Part shown: piece by piece, positions 53,588 through 63,292 of the stretch
How positions within the stretch are numbered: the stretch's first letter is position 1
Layout: every line of letters starts with the position of its first letter
Origin: JAAUTT01 sp963846585
Lineage (GTDB): Bacteria; Bacteroidota; Bacteroidia; Bacteroidales; JAAUTT01
Length of the DNA: 64,000 bases
Reading direction: 5' to 3'
Assembly (NCBI GenBank): GCA_963846585.1
Contig: CAWJWO010000002.1
Span: 248,001-312,000, forward strand
Notes under the pieces: model-generated
What the model was told of the DNA's origin: nothing
What the model saw: only the letters and a program-made list of their open reading frames with translations
The model's database searches: none
Program-made: the position numbers and the translations under genes

Positions 53588-54697
53588 TTGAAAACTCTTT
53601 TACTAAAAACCTTTTGTACAATAATATTTATTGTATCAGTTGCTTCATCATGTAACAGGAACACACCTAACTCCTCGGATAATTCAGGTACCCAAAATGA
53701 AAAAAGAACACTGCCCAAATCAAAAATTCATTTTATATTACCATTAAAAAATTCAACATGCAAATCGGGCAATAAACTAATTTTTCAGGTTGAACTTGCT
53801 GATAATGATTTATTTCCCGATTCAATAGAATTTCTTATAGATGGTAAAACAACCGGATCAGTTAAAAGTGTAACAGAGCCTTTTACCGTACTGACAGATG
53901 GACTTAAAATGGGAACCAGAAATGCAGAAGCTATAGCCTTTTTCAAGGGAAACCGCAAAGATTTTGCAAATATTGTTTTTAAAATATTTGCCCCATCCCC
54001 TCCGGTTAACTATAATTATAATATTATTGAAATATTCCCTCATGACATTAACGCCTTCACTCAGGGACTTATATATGAAGATGGATTTATTTTTGAGGGA
54101 ACAGGAGAATACACTCAATCTACATTGAGAAAAGAAAAATTAAGTTCAGGTGAATTGATCCTTTCAATAAATTTACCATCTGATGTTTTTGGTGAAGGTG
54201 TTACGGCGTTTGATGACAAATTAATACAACTAACATGGAAAGAACAAGTTGCTTTTATTTATGATAAAGCTACCTTTAAATTGATTAACAAATTGCATTA
54301 TCCAATAAAAGAAGGCTGGGGTATTACTTATGATGGCAAAAACCTTATTATGAGCGATGGTTCTGCTTATCTTTACTATCTGAAAAAAGAAGACATGTCA
54401 GAAGTCGACAGGCTTGAAGTATCCGATGATAAGGGCCCTGTTGAAAAATTAAATGAATTGGAATATATAAATGGTGAAATATGGGCTAATGTCTGGCAAA
54501 CAGATTACATAATCAGAATTAATGCCAAAAATGGTGCAGTAAATGGAAAACTGGATCTTTCCGGCTTATTAAAGGCAAAAGACAGGCATCCTAATACAGA
54601 TGTACTTAATGGCATAGCATTTATACCTCAAACCAATCATTTAATTGTAACCGGCAAGAATTGGCCTAAGCTATTTGAAATATCCGTCCATAAATAG
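53588..54697 (+). CDS. Glutaminyl-peptide cyclotransferase, lipoprotein with N-terminal Ig-like domain
   Basis: Forms N-terminal pyroglutamate on exported proteins. A TTG start gives a lipoprotein signal ending SVASSC. Residues 45-135 look like an Ig-like domain, and residues 140-369 form the bacterial glutamine cyclotransferase beta-propeller: INAFTQGLIYEDGFIFEGTGEYTQS, then VFGEGVTAFDDKLIQLTWKE, KNLIMSDGSAYLY, and LNELEYINGEIWANVWQTDYI (short parts). In Bacteroidota this enzyme modifies proteins after export, including type IX cargo, and this fits the secreted protein at 51551. Confidence 0.88.
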   Translation: MKTLLLKTFCTIIFIVSVASSCNRNTPNSSDNSGTQNEKRTLPKSKIHFILPLKNSTCKSGNKLIFQVELADNDLFPDSIEFLIDGKTTGSVKSVTEPFTVLTDGLKMGTRNAEAIAFFKGNRKDFANIVFKIFAPSPPVNYNYNIIEIFPHDINAFTQGLIYEDGFIFEGTGEYTQSTLRKEKLSSGELILSINLPSDVFGEGVTAFDDKLIQLTWKEQVAFIYDKATFKLINKLHYPIKEGWGITYDGKNLIMSDGSAYLYYLKKEDMSEVDRLEVSDDKGPVEKLNELEYINGEIWANVWQTDYIIRINAKNGAVNGKLDLSGLLKAKDRHPNTDVLNGIAFIPQTNHLIVTGKNWPKLFEISVHK

Positions 54698-54819
54698 TGT
54701 TTGTCTATTCGGTTATTTTTAATAACTTTATTGAAAAGATGTTGAAAAGATGTTAATAACTCGAATTTTATTGTTTATAATTGAATCGGCATCTTACCGT
54801 ATTATTAATGAATGGATGT

Positions 54820-54827
54820 TAATTTTG
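54820..54827 (+). promoter_or_regulatory. Possible -7 promoter element of parAB
   Basis: TAATTTTG matches TAnnTTTG and lies 55 bases before the parA start; the -33 element is not clear. Confidence 0.3.
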
Positions 54828-54882
54828 CGACGATCTTAATTTAGAAAATAATTAAACCATTATAAACCAGAAATTTAAAAAG

Positions 54883-55680
54883 ATGTCAAAAGTAATCGCA
54901 TTGGCAAATCAAAAGGGTGGTGTTGGAAAAACAACTACTGCTATTAATCTGTCAGCAAGTTTGGCTGTACTTGAAAAAAAAATATTGCTAATAGATGCTG
55001 ATCCACAGGCGAATGCAACTTCAGGCCTGGGTTTTGACATCCGATCCATCAAGGCTAGTATTTATGATTGCCTTATTGATGGTTTAGACCCTAAAGAAAT
55101 AGTCCTGAAATCAGAAATACCTGGCCTTGATCTTATTCCTTCTCATATTGACCTGGTTGGTGCAGAGATTGAAATGGTAAACCTGCCGGACCGTGAAAAA
55201 ATTTTAAAACGTGTAATTGCTAAAATAAAAGACGATTATGATTATGTATTGATAGATTGTTCTCCATCATTAGGATTAATAACTGTTAATGCCCTAAGTG
55301 CTGCAAATTCTGTTATAATTCCCGTGCAATGTGAATATTTTGCACTTGAAGGTTTGGGTAAACTTCTCAATACGATAAAATTTATTCAGACCAGGTTAAA
55401 CACTTCACTTGAAATTGAAGGTTTCCTTTTAACCATGTATGACGCCCGCTTACGTTTAAGTAACCAGGTAGTTGATGAAGTTACAAAGCATTTCCAACAA
55501 ATGGTATTTAAAACATTGATCCAACGCAATATAAAACTTAGTGAATCACCAAGCTTTGGTAAACCTGTAATTCTTTACGACGCGAGTTCTACCGGGTCAA
55601 TTAATTACCTTAATATGGCAAAGGAATTCCTCCAAAAGAATGAAGAATCTGTACACAGTACTGAAAAAGTATTTAATTGA
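54883..55680 (+). CDS. parA: Chromosome partitioning ATPase ParA (Soj)
   Basis: Moves the ParB-bound origin region. The deviant Walker A NQKGGVGKTTTAIN starts at about residue 9, DADPQANATSGLG is the Walker A' region, and DYVLIDCSPSLGLITVNAL the Walker B. DVQ-like QCEYFALEGLGKLLNTI completes the type. The 265 residues and lack of an N-terminal HTH mark the chromosomal Soj type. parB follows after 20 bases. No parS-like palindrome is seen in the neighbourhood. Confidence 0.96.
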   Translation: MSKVIALANQKGGVGKTTTAINLSASLAVLEKKILLIDADPQANATSGLGFDIRSIKASIYDCLIDGLDPKEIVLKSEIPGLDLIPSHIDLVGAEIEMVNLPDREKILKRVIAKIKDDYDYVLIDCSPSLGLITVNALSAANSVIIPVQCEYFALEGLGKLLNTIKFIQTRLNTSLEIEGFLLTMYDARLRLSNQVVDEVTKHFQQMVFKTLIQRNIKLSESPSFGKPVILYDASSTGSINYLNMAKEFLQKNEESVHSTEKVFN

Positions 55681-55700
55681 TAAAACCACTTTAATTTAAA

Positions 55701-56672
55701 ATGGCTGTTAAAAAAAGTGCATTGGGTAGAGGTTTAAGTGCTTTAATCGAAGATGCCAATGAGGGTAAAAAACGCGGTAACAACGATTCTTTCAGCGATA
55801 TTGATATTAACCTGATAGAAGTGAATCCTTTTCAGCCACGCAAAACTTTCGAAGAGGATGCATTACAGGATCTTGCCGTATCAATTCGTGAATTGGGTAT
55901 TATCCAACCAATTACAGTTAGAAAATCAGATGCCAATAAATACCAGTTAATAACAGGTGAACGTAGGCTACGTGCATCACAGTTGGCAGGATTAACTGCA
56001 ATTCCTGCATATATCAGAATCGCCAACGATCAGGCAATGCTTGAATTGTCTCTTGTTGAAAACATCCAGAGGGAAGATCTTGATGCTATTGAAATAGCCA
56101 TAAGTTTTCAGAGATTGATAGAAGAATGCAACCTCACCCAGGAAGATCTAAGCGAAAGGGTTGGGAAAAAACGTGCTACAGTATCCAATTATCTGAGACT
56201 ATTAAAACTACCCGCCGAAATGCAGATAGCAATCAGAAACCGCAAAATCTCAATGGGGCACGCCAGGGCTATCATTAATGTCGATTCAGAAACTGAACAA
56301 AAAAACCTTTTCCATAAAATTTTGGATGAGGGGCTTTCTGTCAGACAGGTTGAAGATATCGTTAGGTCTATATCAACAGTGAGGGAATCTGATTCTGCAT
56401 TACAAAATAATATTATTGCTGACGAAACATCAGTTCAAAATACTGCTGTATCAGAAAATGTCACCGGAGAATCAATTAAAACAGGGCCAAAGAAAAAGTT
56501 CCCTGATGAAACTTTAAAGGATTACAGTAATTTTCAAAGCAAGTTGCGTAACCATTTTAATGTTAAAGTTGAGGTAACGCGCAATAATAATGGCGCTGGT
56601 AAAATAGTTATCCCTTTTAATTCTGATGATGAATTATCCAGGATTATTAATATCCTTGAATCAAAAGAATAG
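55701..56672 (+). CDS. parB: Chromosome partitioning protein ParB
   Basis: Binds parS and spreads as a CTP-dependent clamp. The N-terminal catalytic segment holds NPFQPRKTFEEDALQDLAVSI, ITGERRLRASQLAGL (CTP-binding GERR) and LVENIQREDLDAIEIA. The central HTH follows with LTQEDLSERVGKKRATVSNYLRLL. A linker precedes the C-terminal dimerisation domain. The 323 residues are normal. Confidence 0.95.
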   Translation: MAVKKSALGRGLSALIEDANEGKKRGNNDSFSDIDINLIEVNPFQPRKTFEEDALQDLAVSIRELGIIQPITVRKSDANKYQLITGERRLRASQLAGLTAIPAYIRIANDQAMLELSLVENIQREDLDAIEIAISFQRLIEECNLTQEDLSERVGKKRATVSNYLRLLKLPAEMQIAIRNRKISMGHARAIINVDSETEQKNLFHKILDEGLSVRQVEDIVRSISTVRESDSALQNNIIADETSVQNTAVSENVTGESIKTGPKKKFPDETLKDYSNFQSKLRNHFNVKVEVTRNNNGAGKIVIPFNSDDELSRIINILESKE

Positions 56673-56740
56673 TGCATAGTGCATAGTACTTAGTGCATAG
56701 TTCACATTACTAGCAACTAGCAACTAACAACTAACAACTA
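56669..56740. repeat. Intergenic short tandem repeats after parB
   Basis: AGTGCATA units (7 bases, beginning at the parB stop), then AGCAACT/AACAACT units (7 bases). Confidence 0.85.
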
Positions 56741-56747
56741 ATTTGAA

Positions 56748-57455
56748 TTGCTAATAATAAAGACGAAATATTTACTTACAATCCTTATAATAATATTAGT
56801 TGCTGCAATTCCTGCAACAGGCCAGAATAATAATCAGGTATCCCAAGACACTATAACTGTTGGCAGTGACACTACTTCAACAGAAACAGACACTACGTCA
56901 ATAGTTTACAGACATAACCCTGCCAGGGCAGCTTTCCTGTCAGCAGTTGTACCCGGACTTGGCCAAATATATAACGGAAAGGGTTTGTTCTGGCGATTGC
57001 CTGTACTATATGCCGGAATTGCTGTTGAAGTTTATGTTATATCTTACATGAATACTCAATACCAAAATTTTCATTCAGCTTATGTTAACTATACAACATA
57101 TATTAATAATCTTGGAGGCAATACTTATAACCCTGTTTATGTATATAAGATGCTTTCAAGCCTTGGTATTATTTCTTTAAGTACAATATCTGAATACGGC
57201 CTAAACGGAAATACAAGCATTATTTCAACTCTTAAAGTAAATAATGATTCATATAAGCAATGGCTCGATTTAAATGTAATCATAATGGCAGGTATCTATT
57301 TTTTAAATATTATAGATGCTACAGTTACCGCTTATTTTTTTGACTATAACATCTCAGATGACCTTACGCTAAAAATTCGTCCTGCCATATTAAATAATTC
57401 AATTACAAATATTGGAACCTTAGGACTGAAAATTTCGTTTAACCTGCGTAAATAA
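56748..57455 (+). CDS. DUF5683 protein
   Basis: DUF5683 proteins follow parAB in many Bacteroidota; the function is unknown. A TTG start gives a signal peptide ending in TGQ. A Thr/Ser/Asp-rich linker (about 25-50) precedes the conserved NPARAAFLSAVVPGLGQIYNGKG and FWRLPVLYAGIAVEVYVISYM segments. There may be two or three hydrophobic stretches (about 95-115 and 180-200), so it may sit in the membrane. mltD starts nine bases after its stop, so they are co-transcribed. Confidence 0.85.
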   Translation: MLIIKTKYLLTILIIILVAAIPATGQNNNQVSQDTITVGSDTTSTETDTTSIVYRHNPARAAFLSAVVPGLGQIYNGKGLFWRLPVLYAGIAVEVYVISYMNTQYQNFHSAYVNYTTYINNLGGNTYNPVYVYKMLSSLGIISLSTISEYGLNGNTSIISTLKVNNDSYKQWLDLNVIIMAGIYFLNIIDATVTAYFFDYNISDDLTLKIRPAILNNSITNIGTLGLKISFNLRK

Positions 57456-57463
57456 AATGAATT

Positions 57464-58990
57464 ATGTCTATGATAAAATTATACTTTACTGCAATAATTC
57501 TCTGGTTTTTTGGAATTACAATAAATGCCCAGGTTGATGATACACTGATTAATAATATACCATTTATTAATGCCGACAAGAATATTGATAGCCTGATCAG
57601 GAATATGTTTGCACAGGAACCTGCGCACGGAGATAGTGCCCTTCCTGTTGATATAGATACTACTCAGAACATTATAACAGATATTCCTGATTCAGTTTAT
57701 ATTGACAGAATAAAAAGAATACCATCAGCAATTAGTTTTACATACAATGAAGTTGTAAAACGCTATATAGAGGTATATACAATTAAAAAACAGGATAAAC
57801 TGCAGGAAATGTTAGGATTGAAAGATTATTATTTCCCCATGATTGAAGAAATTCTGGATTCATATGGCATACCTCTGGAATTAAAATATTTATCTGTAAT
57901 AGAATCAGCTTTAAATCCCAGGGCAGTATCAAGAGCCGGGGCAACAGGTTTATGGCAATTTATGTACCATACCGGCCGTTTATATAACCTTACAATAAAT
58001 TCGTTCGTTGATGAACGCCGCGACCCTGTTTTAGCTACCAGGGCTGCTGCAAAATATCTTAAAGACGCGTATTATGTTTATAACGACTGGGTATTAGCCA
58101 TTGCAGCCTATAACTGTGGCGCAGGCAATGTTAACAGGGCAATTCACAGATCCGGAGGAAAATCAAATTATTGGGATATATATCCTTTTTTACCCCGTGA
58201 AACAAGGGGATACGTTCCGGCTTTCATAGCCGCTGCCTATTCAATGACATACTATAAGGAACATGGGCTTTCCCCTGTTATTTCATATATGCCGCCAAAT
58301 ACGGATACTGTAATGATTAACGAAAACCTTCATTTACAACAAATCTCTGATGTAATGCATATACCCCTTCAACAACTTATAGAACTTAACCCGCAATATA
58401 GGTTAAATATTATACCTGGCAGGTATTCAGCTTGCCCATTGCGCCTTCCCGATAATCTGACAAATCAATTTATTGATTTACAGGATTCAATATTAAAATA
58501 TAAACACGATGTCTTTTTCTCAGGCGATTTTAAAATAGTTAATCCTTCGTATTTTAAATATGGCCGGTATGCAACTGCAATACCTTCAAAAAATATGCTT
58601 AAACTTATTTACACTGTTAAATCAGGAGATAACCTCGCAGGTATTGCCGCAACATATAAAGTCAGGATTAACGATTTACGTTATTGGAATGATATTTCCC
58701 GCAATAATATAAAAACAGGTCAACATTTGATTGTTTATATACCTAAAAAACAATTAAATGATAATAATACAATTTCAAAAACCTCACCAGATACGATGAT
58801 TCCGGTTAAAGGTAACATGAATGAAATTGACGGATTCATTTATTACCAGGTAAAAAATGGCGACAGCCTTTGGAAAATCGCTAATCAATTTCCTGGTGTA
58901 TCTGATTTGGATATTATAAAATGGAATAATATATCCAGGCCAGACAAAATTAAACCGGGGCAAACTATAAAAATTAAAAAGATAAACTAA
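57464..58990 (+). CDS. mltD: Membrane-bound lytic murein transglycosylase D
   Basis: Cleaves peptidoglycan. A signal peptide ends near INAQ, without a lipobox cysteine. The SLT domain has the catalytic Glu in YLSVIESALNPRAVS, then RAGATGLWQFMYHTGRLY and IAAYNCGAGNVNRAI (about 145-260). Three LysM-like segments follow: a degenerate one near ISDVMHIPLQQLIELNPQY, then YTVKSGDNLAGIAATYKV and YYQVKNGDSLWKIANQF. The 508 residues are normal for MltD. Confidence 0.93.
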   Translation: MSMIKLYFTAIILWFFGITINAQVDDTLINNIPFINADKNIDSLIRNMFAQEPAHGDSALPVDIDTTQNIITDIPDSVYIDRIKRIPSAISFTYNEVVKRYIEVYTIKKQDKLQEMLGLKDYYFPMIEEILDSYGIPLELKYLSVIESALNPRAVSRAGATGLWQFMYHTGRLYNLTINSFVDERRDPVLATRAAAKYLKDAYYVYNDWVLAIAAYNCGAGNVNRAIHRSGGKSNYWDIYPFLPRETRGYVPAFIAAAYSMTYYKEHGLSPVISYMPPNTDTVMINENLHLQQISDVMHIPLQQLIELNPQYRLNIIPGRYSACPLRLPDNLTNQFIDLQDSILKYKHDVFFSGDFKIVNPSYFKYGRYATAIPSKNMLKLIYTVKSGDNLAGIAATYKVRINDLRYWNDISRNNIKTGQHLIVYIPKKQLNDNNTISKTSPDTMIPVKGNMNEIDGFIYYQVKNGDSLWKIANQFPGVSDLDIIKWNNISRPDKIKPGQTIKIKKIN

Positions 58991-59108
58991 AATAGTGCTT
59001 GGTTCATAGTGCTTAGTGCATAGAAGTTGTAAAGGTTGTAGGGGTTATAGAGGTTGAAGAGGATGTAAAAATACAACTTTACAACTTTTACAACCTTTAC
59101 AACTATAT
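58991..59108. repeat. Intergenic short tandem repeats
   Basis: AGTGCTTGG/AGTGCATA units, then AAGGTTGTA units (9 bases) and ACAACTTTT units (9 bases) that are near-inverse complements, so the region can fold. Confidence 0.85.
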
Positions 59109-59128
59109 AACCATAATACTTTTCAAAT

Positions 59129-60631
59129 ATGAAGCCCTTGCATGTTTTCATTTTTGGCTTTTGCGTTTTCATAATTTTAGCTTCTATTTCACTGATATTT
59201 AATAATCATCCCCCTGAATTATTAGGATATACGTTTAATGTGCCTCCCTTTTCAATAAATAATTATAAAACCAAATACAAGGATATTTCACAAATCATTA
59301 AACTTTCAAAAATCATTTCGGATACAACCACAATCTGCAAACCTGATTCATTAAAATCAATTACTAAAAAACTTCCCCAAAACACAAGGACTACATATAA
59401 ATATTCAAAATCAGGAATAAATGCAGATAGTATCCGCTATATTATTCGTGAAATTGAATTCCCTGATGGCCAGGATACTTTATTATACCCATTTTTCAGA
59501 CAATTAGGCAATTTACAGGAAAACAATAAATTAATCAGAATTTTGCATTATGGTGATTCCCAAATTGAAGGTGACAGAATAACTTCATACTTAAGAAATC
59601 AATTGCAAACTCAGTTCGGAGGAAACGGAACAGGCCTTTTACCAATTATTGCTGCAAACCCGTCATCAATGTCGTATGTATATAAGACATCAGGTAACTG
59701 GACTAAATATTCTCCCTTTCAACCATCTTCAACAGATATACATTTTAATAAATACGGGGCACTTATTTGTTTTGCCAAAATGAATGAAACTTCCGTATTT
59801 TCAGAAAAAGATAAGGATATAGAGGGATGGATTAATTTACAACATTCGAATTTACCATATCCCTTAACAGGAAATTTTCAGGTATGCCGTGTGTTTTATG
59901 GGTTTAATAAATCTCCAATGATCATTGAACTTGATCAGAAAAAACAATTGCTTGATGCAGAACTTTATGAAGCTTCGCCTGGTTTAAGTGTTGCCCAATG
60001 GATTGTTCATTGGCCTGTAAACGATTTAACTGTTAAAATTAAAACCAACGCTTCTCCTTATGTTTTTGGAATAGCTCTTGATGGAAAAAATGGTATTGCG
60101 GTTGATAACATACCTTTAAGGGGAAGTTCAGGACTTGAATTCACTAAAATGGACCTGACGTTTCTTCATGAGTTTTATAAATTACTTAATGTTAAATTAT
60201 TAATTCTTCAGTTTGGTGTCAATATTGTTCCATATGTAACTGATAATTATGATTATTACAAAAAGAATTTCATTCAGCAATTGAAATTATTAAAAGTGTA
60301 TAATCCTGATATTTCTATTATAGTAATTGGCGTGAGCGATGTATCAAGAATTGGGAAAAATGGATATGAATCCTATCCGAATATTGAAAAAATCAGAAAT
60401 GCTCAAAAAAAAGCTGCATTTGAAACAGGTTGTGCATTTTGGGATAGCTTTGAAGCTATGGGGGGCAACAATTCCATGCCCAGCTGGGTATTTGCCAACC
60501 CACCGTTAGCCCAGAAGGATTTTATACACTTCAATACAACCGGTGCAAAAATTATCGGGGAAATGTTCTATCGTTCCTTCATTAAAGAGTATACCAATTT
60601 TACTGATTATAATAAAGCAATAACTCCTTAA
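59129..60631 (+). CDS. SGNH/GDSL-like hydrolase, probable partner of the MBOAT acyltransferase
   Basis: A signal anchor (about 5-25) is followed by a linker, then an SGNH domain: the nucleophile lies in HYGDSQIEGDRI (about 147-158), the FGVN block follows, and the Asp/His pair lies in KDFIHFNTTGAKIIG near the end. The 500 residues resemble proteins encoded with AlgI-like O-acyltransferases, where they transfer acyl groups to an extracellular polymer. The MBOAT gene follows within 22 bases, supporting that. Which polymer is modified is unknown. Confidence 0.82.
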   Translation: MKPLHVFIFGFCVFIILASISLIFNNHPPELLGYTFNVPPFSINNYKTKYKDISQIIKLSKIISDTTTICKPDSLKSITKKLPQNTRTTYKYSKSGINADSIRYIIREIEFPDGQDTLLYPFFRQLGNLQENNKLIRILHYGDSQIEGDRITSYLRNQLQTQFGGNGTGLLPIIAANPSSMSYVYKTSGNWTKYSPFQPSSTDIHFNKYGALICFAKMNETSVFSEKDKDIEGWINLQHSNLPYPLTGNFQVCRVFYGFNKSPMIIELDQKKQLLDAELYEASPGLSVAQWIVHWPVNDLTVKIKTNASPYVFGIALDGKNGIAVDNIPLRGSSGLEFTKMDLTFLHEFYKLLNVKLLILQFGVNIVPYVTDNYDYYKKNFIQQLKLLKVYNPDISIIVIGVSDVSRIGKNGYESYPNIEKIRNAQKKAAFETGCAFWDSFEAMGGNNSMPSWVFANPPLAQKDFIHFNTTGAKIIGEMFYRSFIKEYTNFTDYNKAITP

Positions 60632-60653
60632 AATATTGCATAAAGTTATTTGG

Positions 60654-62186
60654 ATGAAAAGTAACATTTTCTACATAGTGTTAAGCCAGCTCTCTTATGA
60701 TCCGTCTTCTCCTATGCTGTTTACCAATATATCGTTCTGGTTGTTCTTTCTTATTGTTTTGCTTGGATATTCAATAATTTATAAGAATTTAGCTTTAAGG
60801 AATGGTTACCTGTTGTTCGTAAGCCTTTTTTTCTATTATAAGTGCAGTGGCATATTCGTATGGCTGTTGGTAATTTCAATTATAACAAATTATTTCATCG
60901 GTATTGGAATTGCACACAGCTCGAAAAAATTTATCAGGAAACTATATGTTGTTCTGGGGATAATATTATGTATAGCCTTATTATCGTATTTTAAGTATAC
61001 CGGATTTTTTATCGAATGTTGGAACAGGATTTTCAATACCAATTACAGTGTAATAAATTATATTGCTATATGGGCCAATCAAATTGATAAAACCTCGCAC
61101 TTCGATATCAACACAATCATACTACCGGTGGGTATTTCATTTTATACATTTCAGGCATTAAGCTATTTGATTGATCTATATCGATATAGGACTAAGCCTG
61201 CTAAAAATATAATCGATTTTGGGTTTTATAAATCTTTTTTCCCTCAAATAGTATCAGGGCCAATTGTCAGGGCTGCCGAGTTTATCCCTCAAATTTACAA
61301 AGGCTATGCAATTACAAACAGGGAAATGGGACATGCATTATTTTTAATTATAAATGGATTAATTAAAAAAATGATCATTTCTGATTATTTATCCTTAAAT
61401 TTTGTGGATAGAATTTTCGATAGTCCGCTTAGTTATTCGGGGTTCGAAAATTTATTGGGAGTTTACGGGTATGCTATTCAAATCTATTGTGATTTTTCAG
61501 GTTACACTGATATAGCTATTGGAATTGCCCTGTTGTTAGGATTCAGGATACCAATCAATTTTAATTCCCCCTATAAAGCTGCAGATCTCACAGATTTCTG
61601 GAGACGCTGGCATATATCTTTATCCTCCTGGCTGCGTGATTATCTGTATATTCCATTGGGAGGAAACAGAAAAGGCAAAATAATTACTAACTTAAACCTG
61701 TTGATTACAATGTTGATTGGTGGATTATGGCATGGAGCAAATATAAGGTTCCTAATCTGGGGTGCTTTGCATGGAATTGGCTTAATAATAAATAAGTTAT
61801 GGCAAAAAATATTTGGAAATAAAAAATCCGTAAGGAGATTAAGAAAGTTCATTTATCAATTCTTAACATTCCAGTTTGTAACATTCGCATGGATATTCTT
61901 CAGAAGCCAAAACCTGCCTAATGCATTTCAAATTATCAATCAAATTGTACATCATTTTCAGTTTCAGCTGATACCTGATATAATACAAAGTTATCCTGCC
62001 ATTATTACAGTTTTATTTGCAGGTTTTGTAATGCACTGGTTACCTTATTCCATAAAAGAAAAATACAGAGGATGGTTTATTAAAACGCCAATTTATGTAA
62101 AAGCAATTATTACCATCATGGCAGTTATTCTAATTGTTCAGGTTAAATCTTCAGTTTTACAGCCATTTATATATTTTCAATTTTAG
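60654..62186 (+). CDS. MBOAT-family membrane O-acyltransferase (AlgI-like)
   Basis: Carries acyl groups across the membrane for O-acylation of a surface polysaccharide. About ten hydrophobic helices are seen. Hallmarks are ILPVGISFYTFQALSYLID, FFPQIVSGPIVRAAEFIPQ, YCDFSGYTDIAIG, WRRWHISLSSWLRDYLYIPLGG, and the catalytic His in GLWHGANIRFLIWGALHG. I start at the ATG at 60654; a TTG at 60636 would add six residues. It works with the SGNH gene upstream and overlaps rpoD by four bases, tail to tail. Confidence 0.92.
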   Translation: MKSNIFYIVLSQLSYDPSSPMLFTNISFWLFFLIVLLGYSIIYKNLALRNGYLLFVSLFFYYKCSGIFVWLLVISIITNYFIGIGIAHSSKKFIRKLYVVLGIILCIALLSYFKYTGFFIECWNRIFNTNYSVINYIAIWANQIDKTSHFDINTIILPVGISFYTFQALSYLIDLYRYRTKPAKNIIDFGFYKSFFPQIVSGPIVRAAEFIPQIYKGYAITNREMGHALFLIINGLIKKMIISDYLSLNFVDRIFDSPLSYSGFENLLGVYGYAIQIYCDFSGYTDIAIGIALLLGFRIPINFNSPYKAADLTDFWRRWHISLSSWLRDYLYIPLGGNRKGKIITNLNLLITMLIGGLWHGANIRFLIWGALHGIGLIINKLWQKIFGNKKSVRRLRKFIYQFLTFQFVTFAWIFFRSQNLPNAFQIINQIVHHFQFQLIPDIIQSYPAIITVLFAGFVMHWLPYSIKEKYRGWFIKTPIYVKAIITIMAVILIVQVKSSVLQPFIYFQF

Positions 62187-63043
62187 CCCAGATAACCTTT
62201 CAGCAATTTGCTTCGGGAAGTATGGCGCAATCGGCGAATAGCTTTTTCTTTAATCTGTCGCACCCGTTCCCGTGTCAATCCAAATTTCTCCCCTATCTCT
62301 TCAAGAGTCATTTCCTGAATCCCAATACCAAAAAATAATTTTATAATATCACGTTCCCGTTCAGTAAGGGTAGCTAATGCCCTGTCAATTTCCCTGCTGA
62401 GCGACTCATTAATAAGACGGCGGTCAGCATTAGGAGAATCATTATTTATTAAAACATCAAGCAAACTATTATCTTCTCCTTCGACAAATGGAGCATCTAC
62501 AGAAACATGCCTTCCTGATACGCGCAATGTGTCAGCTACTTTTTCCTTTGGAAGTTCAAGGACATCAGCCAGTTCTTCAGGTGAAGGCGTACGTTCGTTC
62601 TCCTGTTCAAATTTTGAAAAGGCTTTATTTATTTTATTCAGCGATCCTACCTGGTTTAAAGGCAGACGAACTATTCTGGATTGTTCTGCCAATGCCTGCA
62701 AAATAGATTGACGAATCCACCAAACTGCGTATGAAATAAATTTAAATCCACGAGTTTCATCAAATTTTTCTGCTGCTTTAATCAAACCAAGGTTTCCTTC
62801 ATTTATTAAGTCGGGAAGACTAAGCCCTTGGTTCTGATATTGTTTAGCCACAGATACCACAAAACGTAAATTTGCCCTGGTTAATTTTTCAAGAGCAGCC
62901 CTGTCACCCTTTTTAATTCGTTGAGCTAATTCAACTTCTTCTTCTACAGTAATTAATTCTTCTTTACCTATTTCCTGCAGATATTTATCAAGCGAAGCGC
63001 TTTCTCTGTTTGTAATTGATTTTGTGATCTTTAATTGTCTCAT
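62183..63043 (-). CDS. rpoD: Primary sigma factor (Bacteroidota type)
   Basis: Directs RNA polymerase to housekeeping promoters of the TTG/TAnnTTTG type. Region 1.2 (SLDKYLQEIGK), region 2 with ANLRFVVSVAKQYQNQGLSLPDLINEGNLG and FKFISYAVWWIRQSI (short parts), region 3, and region 4 with MTLEEIGEKFGLTRERVRQIKEKAIRRLR are all present. It lacks region 1.1 and the non-conserved region, giving the 286-residue size typical of the phylum's primary sigma factor. Confidence 0.95.
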   Translation of the reverse strand: MRQLKITKSITNRESASLDKYLQEIGKEELITVEEEVELAQRIKKGDRAALEKLTRANLRFVVSVAKQYQNQGLSLPDLINEGNLGLIKAAEKFDETRGFKFISYAVWWIRQSILQALAEQSRIVRLPLNQVGSLNKINKAFSKFEQENERTPSPEELADVLELPKEKVADTLRVSGRHVSVDAPFVEGEDNSLLDVLINNDSPNADRRLINESLSREIDRALATLTERERDIIKLFFGIGIQEMTLEEIGEKFGLTRERVRQIKEKAIRRLRHTSRSKLLKGYLG

Positions 63044-63065
63044 TTCCCGCGATCAGAATTTTGTG

Positions 63066-63096
63066 CGAATTTAGGCTATTTTAATATATAATTCAA
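63066..63096 (-). promoter_or_regulatory. Putative promoter of rpoD
   Basis: On the minus strand TTG, a 20-base spacer and TAAATTCG (one mismatch to TAnnTTTG) lie 23 bases before the rpoD ATG. Confidence 0.45.
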
Positions 63097-63121
63097 CATA
63101 TATTATACAAATAAGTTCGAT

Positions 63122-63153
63122 AAAAAAAGGCCTGCCCAGGCAAGCCCTATTTT
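63122..63153 (-). terminator. Rho-independent terminator after the htrA-type gene
   Basis: GGCTTGCC-TG-GGCAGGCC (one wobble pair) followed by seven Ts on the minus strand, about 140 bases after the protease stop. The plus side has a weaker T-run. Confidence 0.65.
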
Positions 63154-63292
63154 AGTTTTTAGTTGTTGGTTGCTAGTTGCTAGCTGCTAAAGGTCATTTA
63201 TGCAATATTTAATTTATTTGGAATGCATTAAAATATAAAAATATAATCGAATAAATATTTAATTAACTAACAACCATCAACTAACAACTAAA
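63152..63292. repeat. Short tandem repeats between terminator and htrA-type gene
   Basis: TTAGTTTTTAGTTGTTGG and GCTAGTT units (7 bases) at 63152-63188, and AACTAACAACCATCAACT-like units at 63266-63292; the two sets are inverse complements, with AT-rich unique sequence between. Confidence 0.8.

Noticed and set aside
54720..54880. parS sites or a replication origin next to parAB
   Set aside because: No TGTTTCACGTGAAACA-like palindrome or DnaA-box cluster was found; chromosomal parAB need not adjoin the origin.
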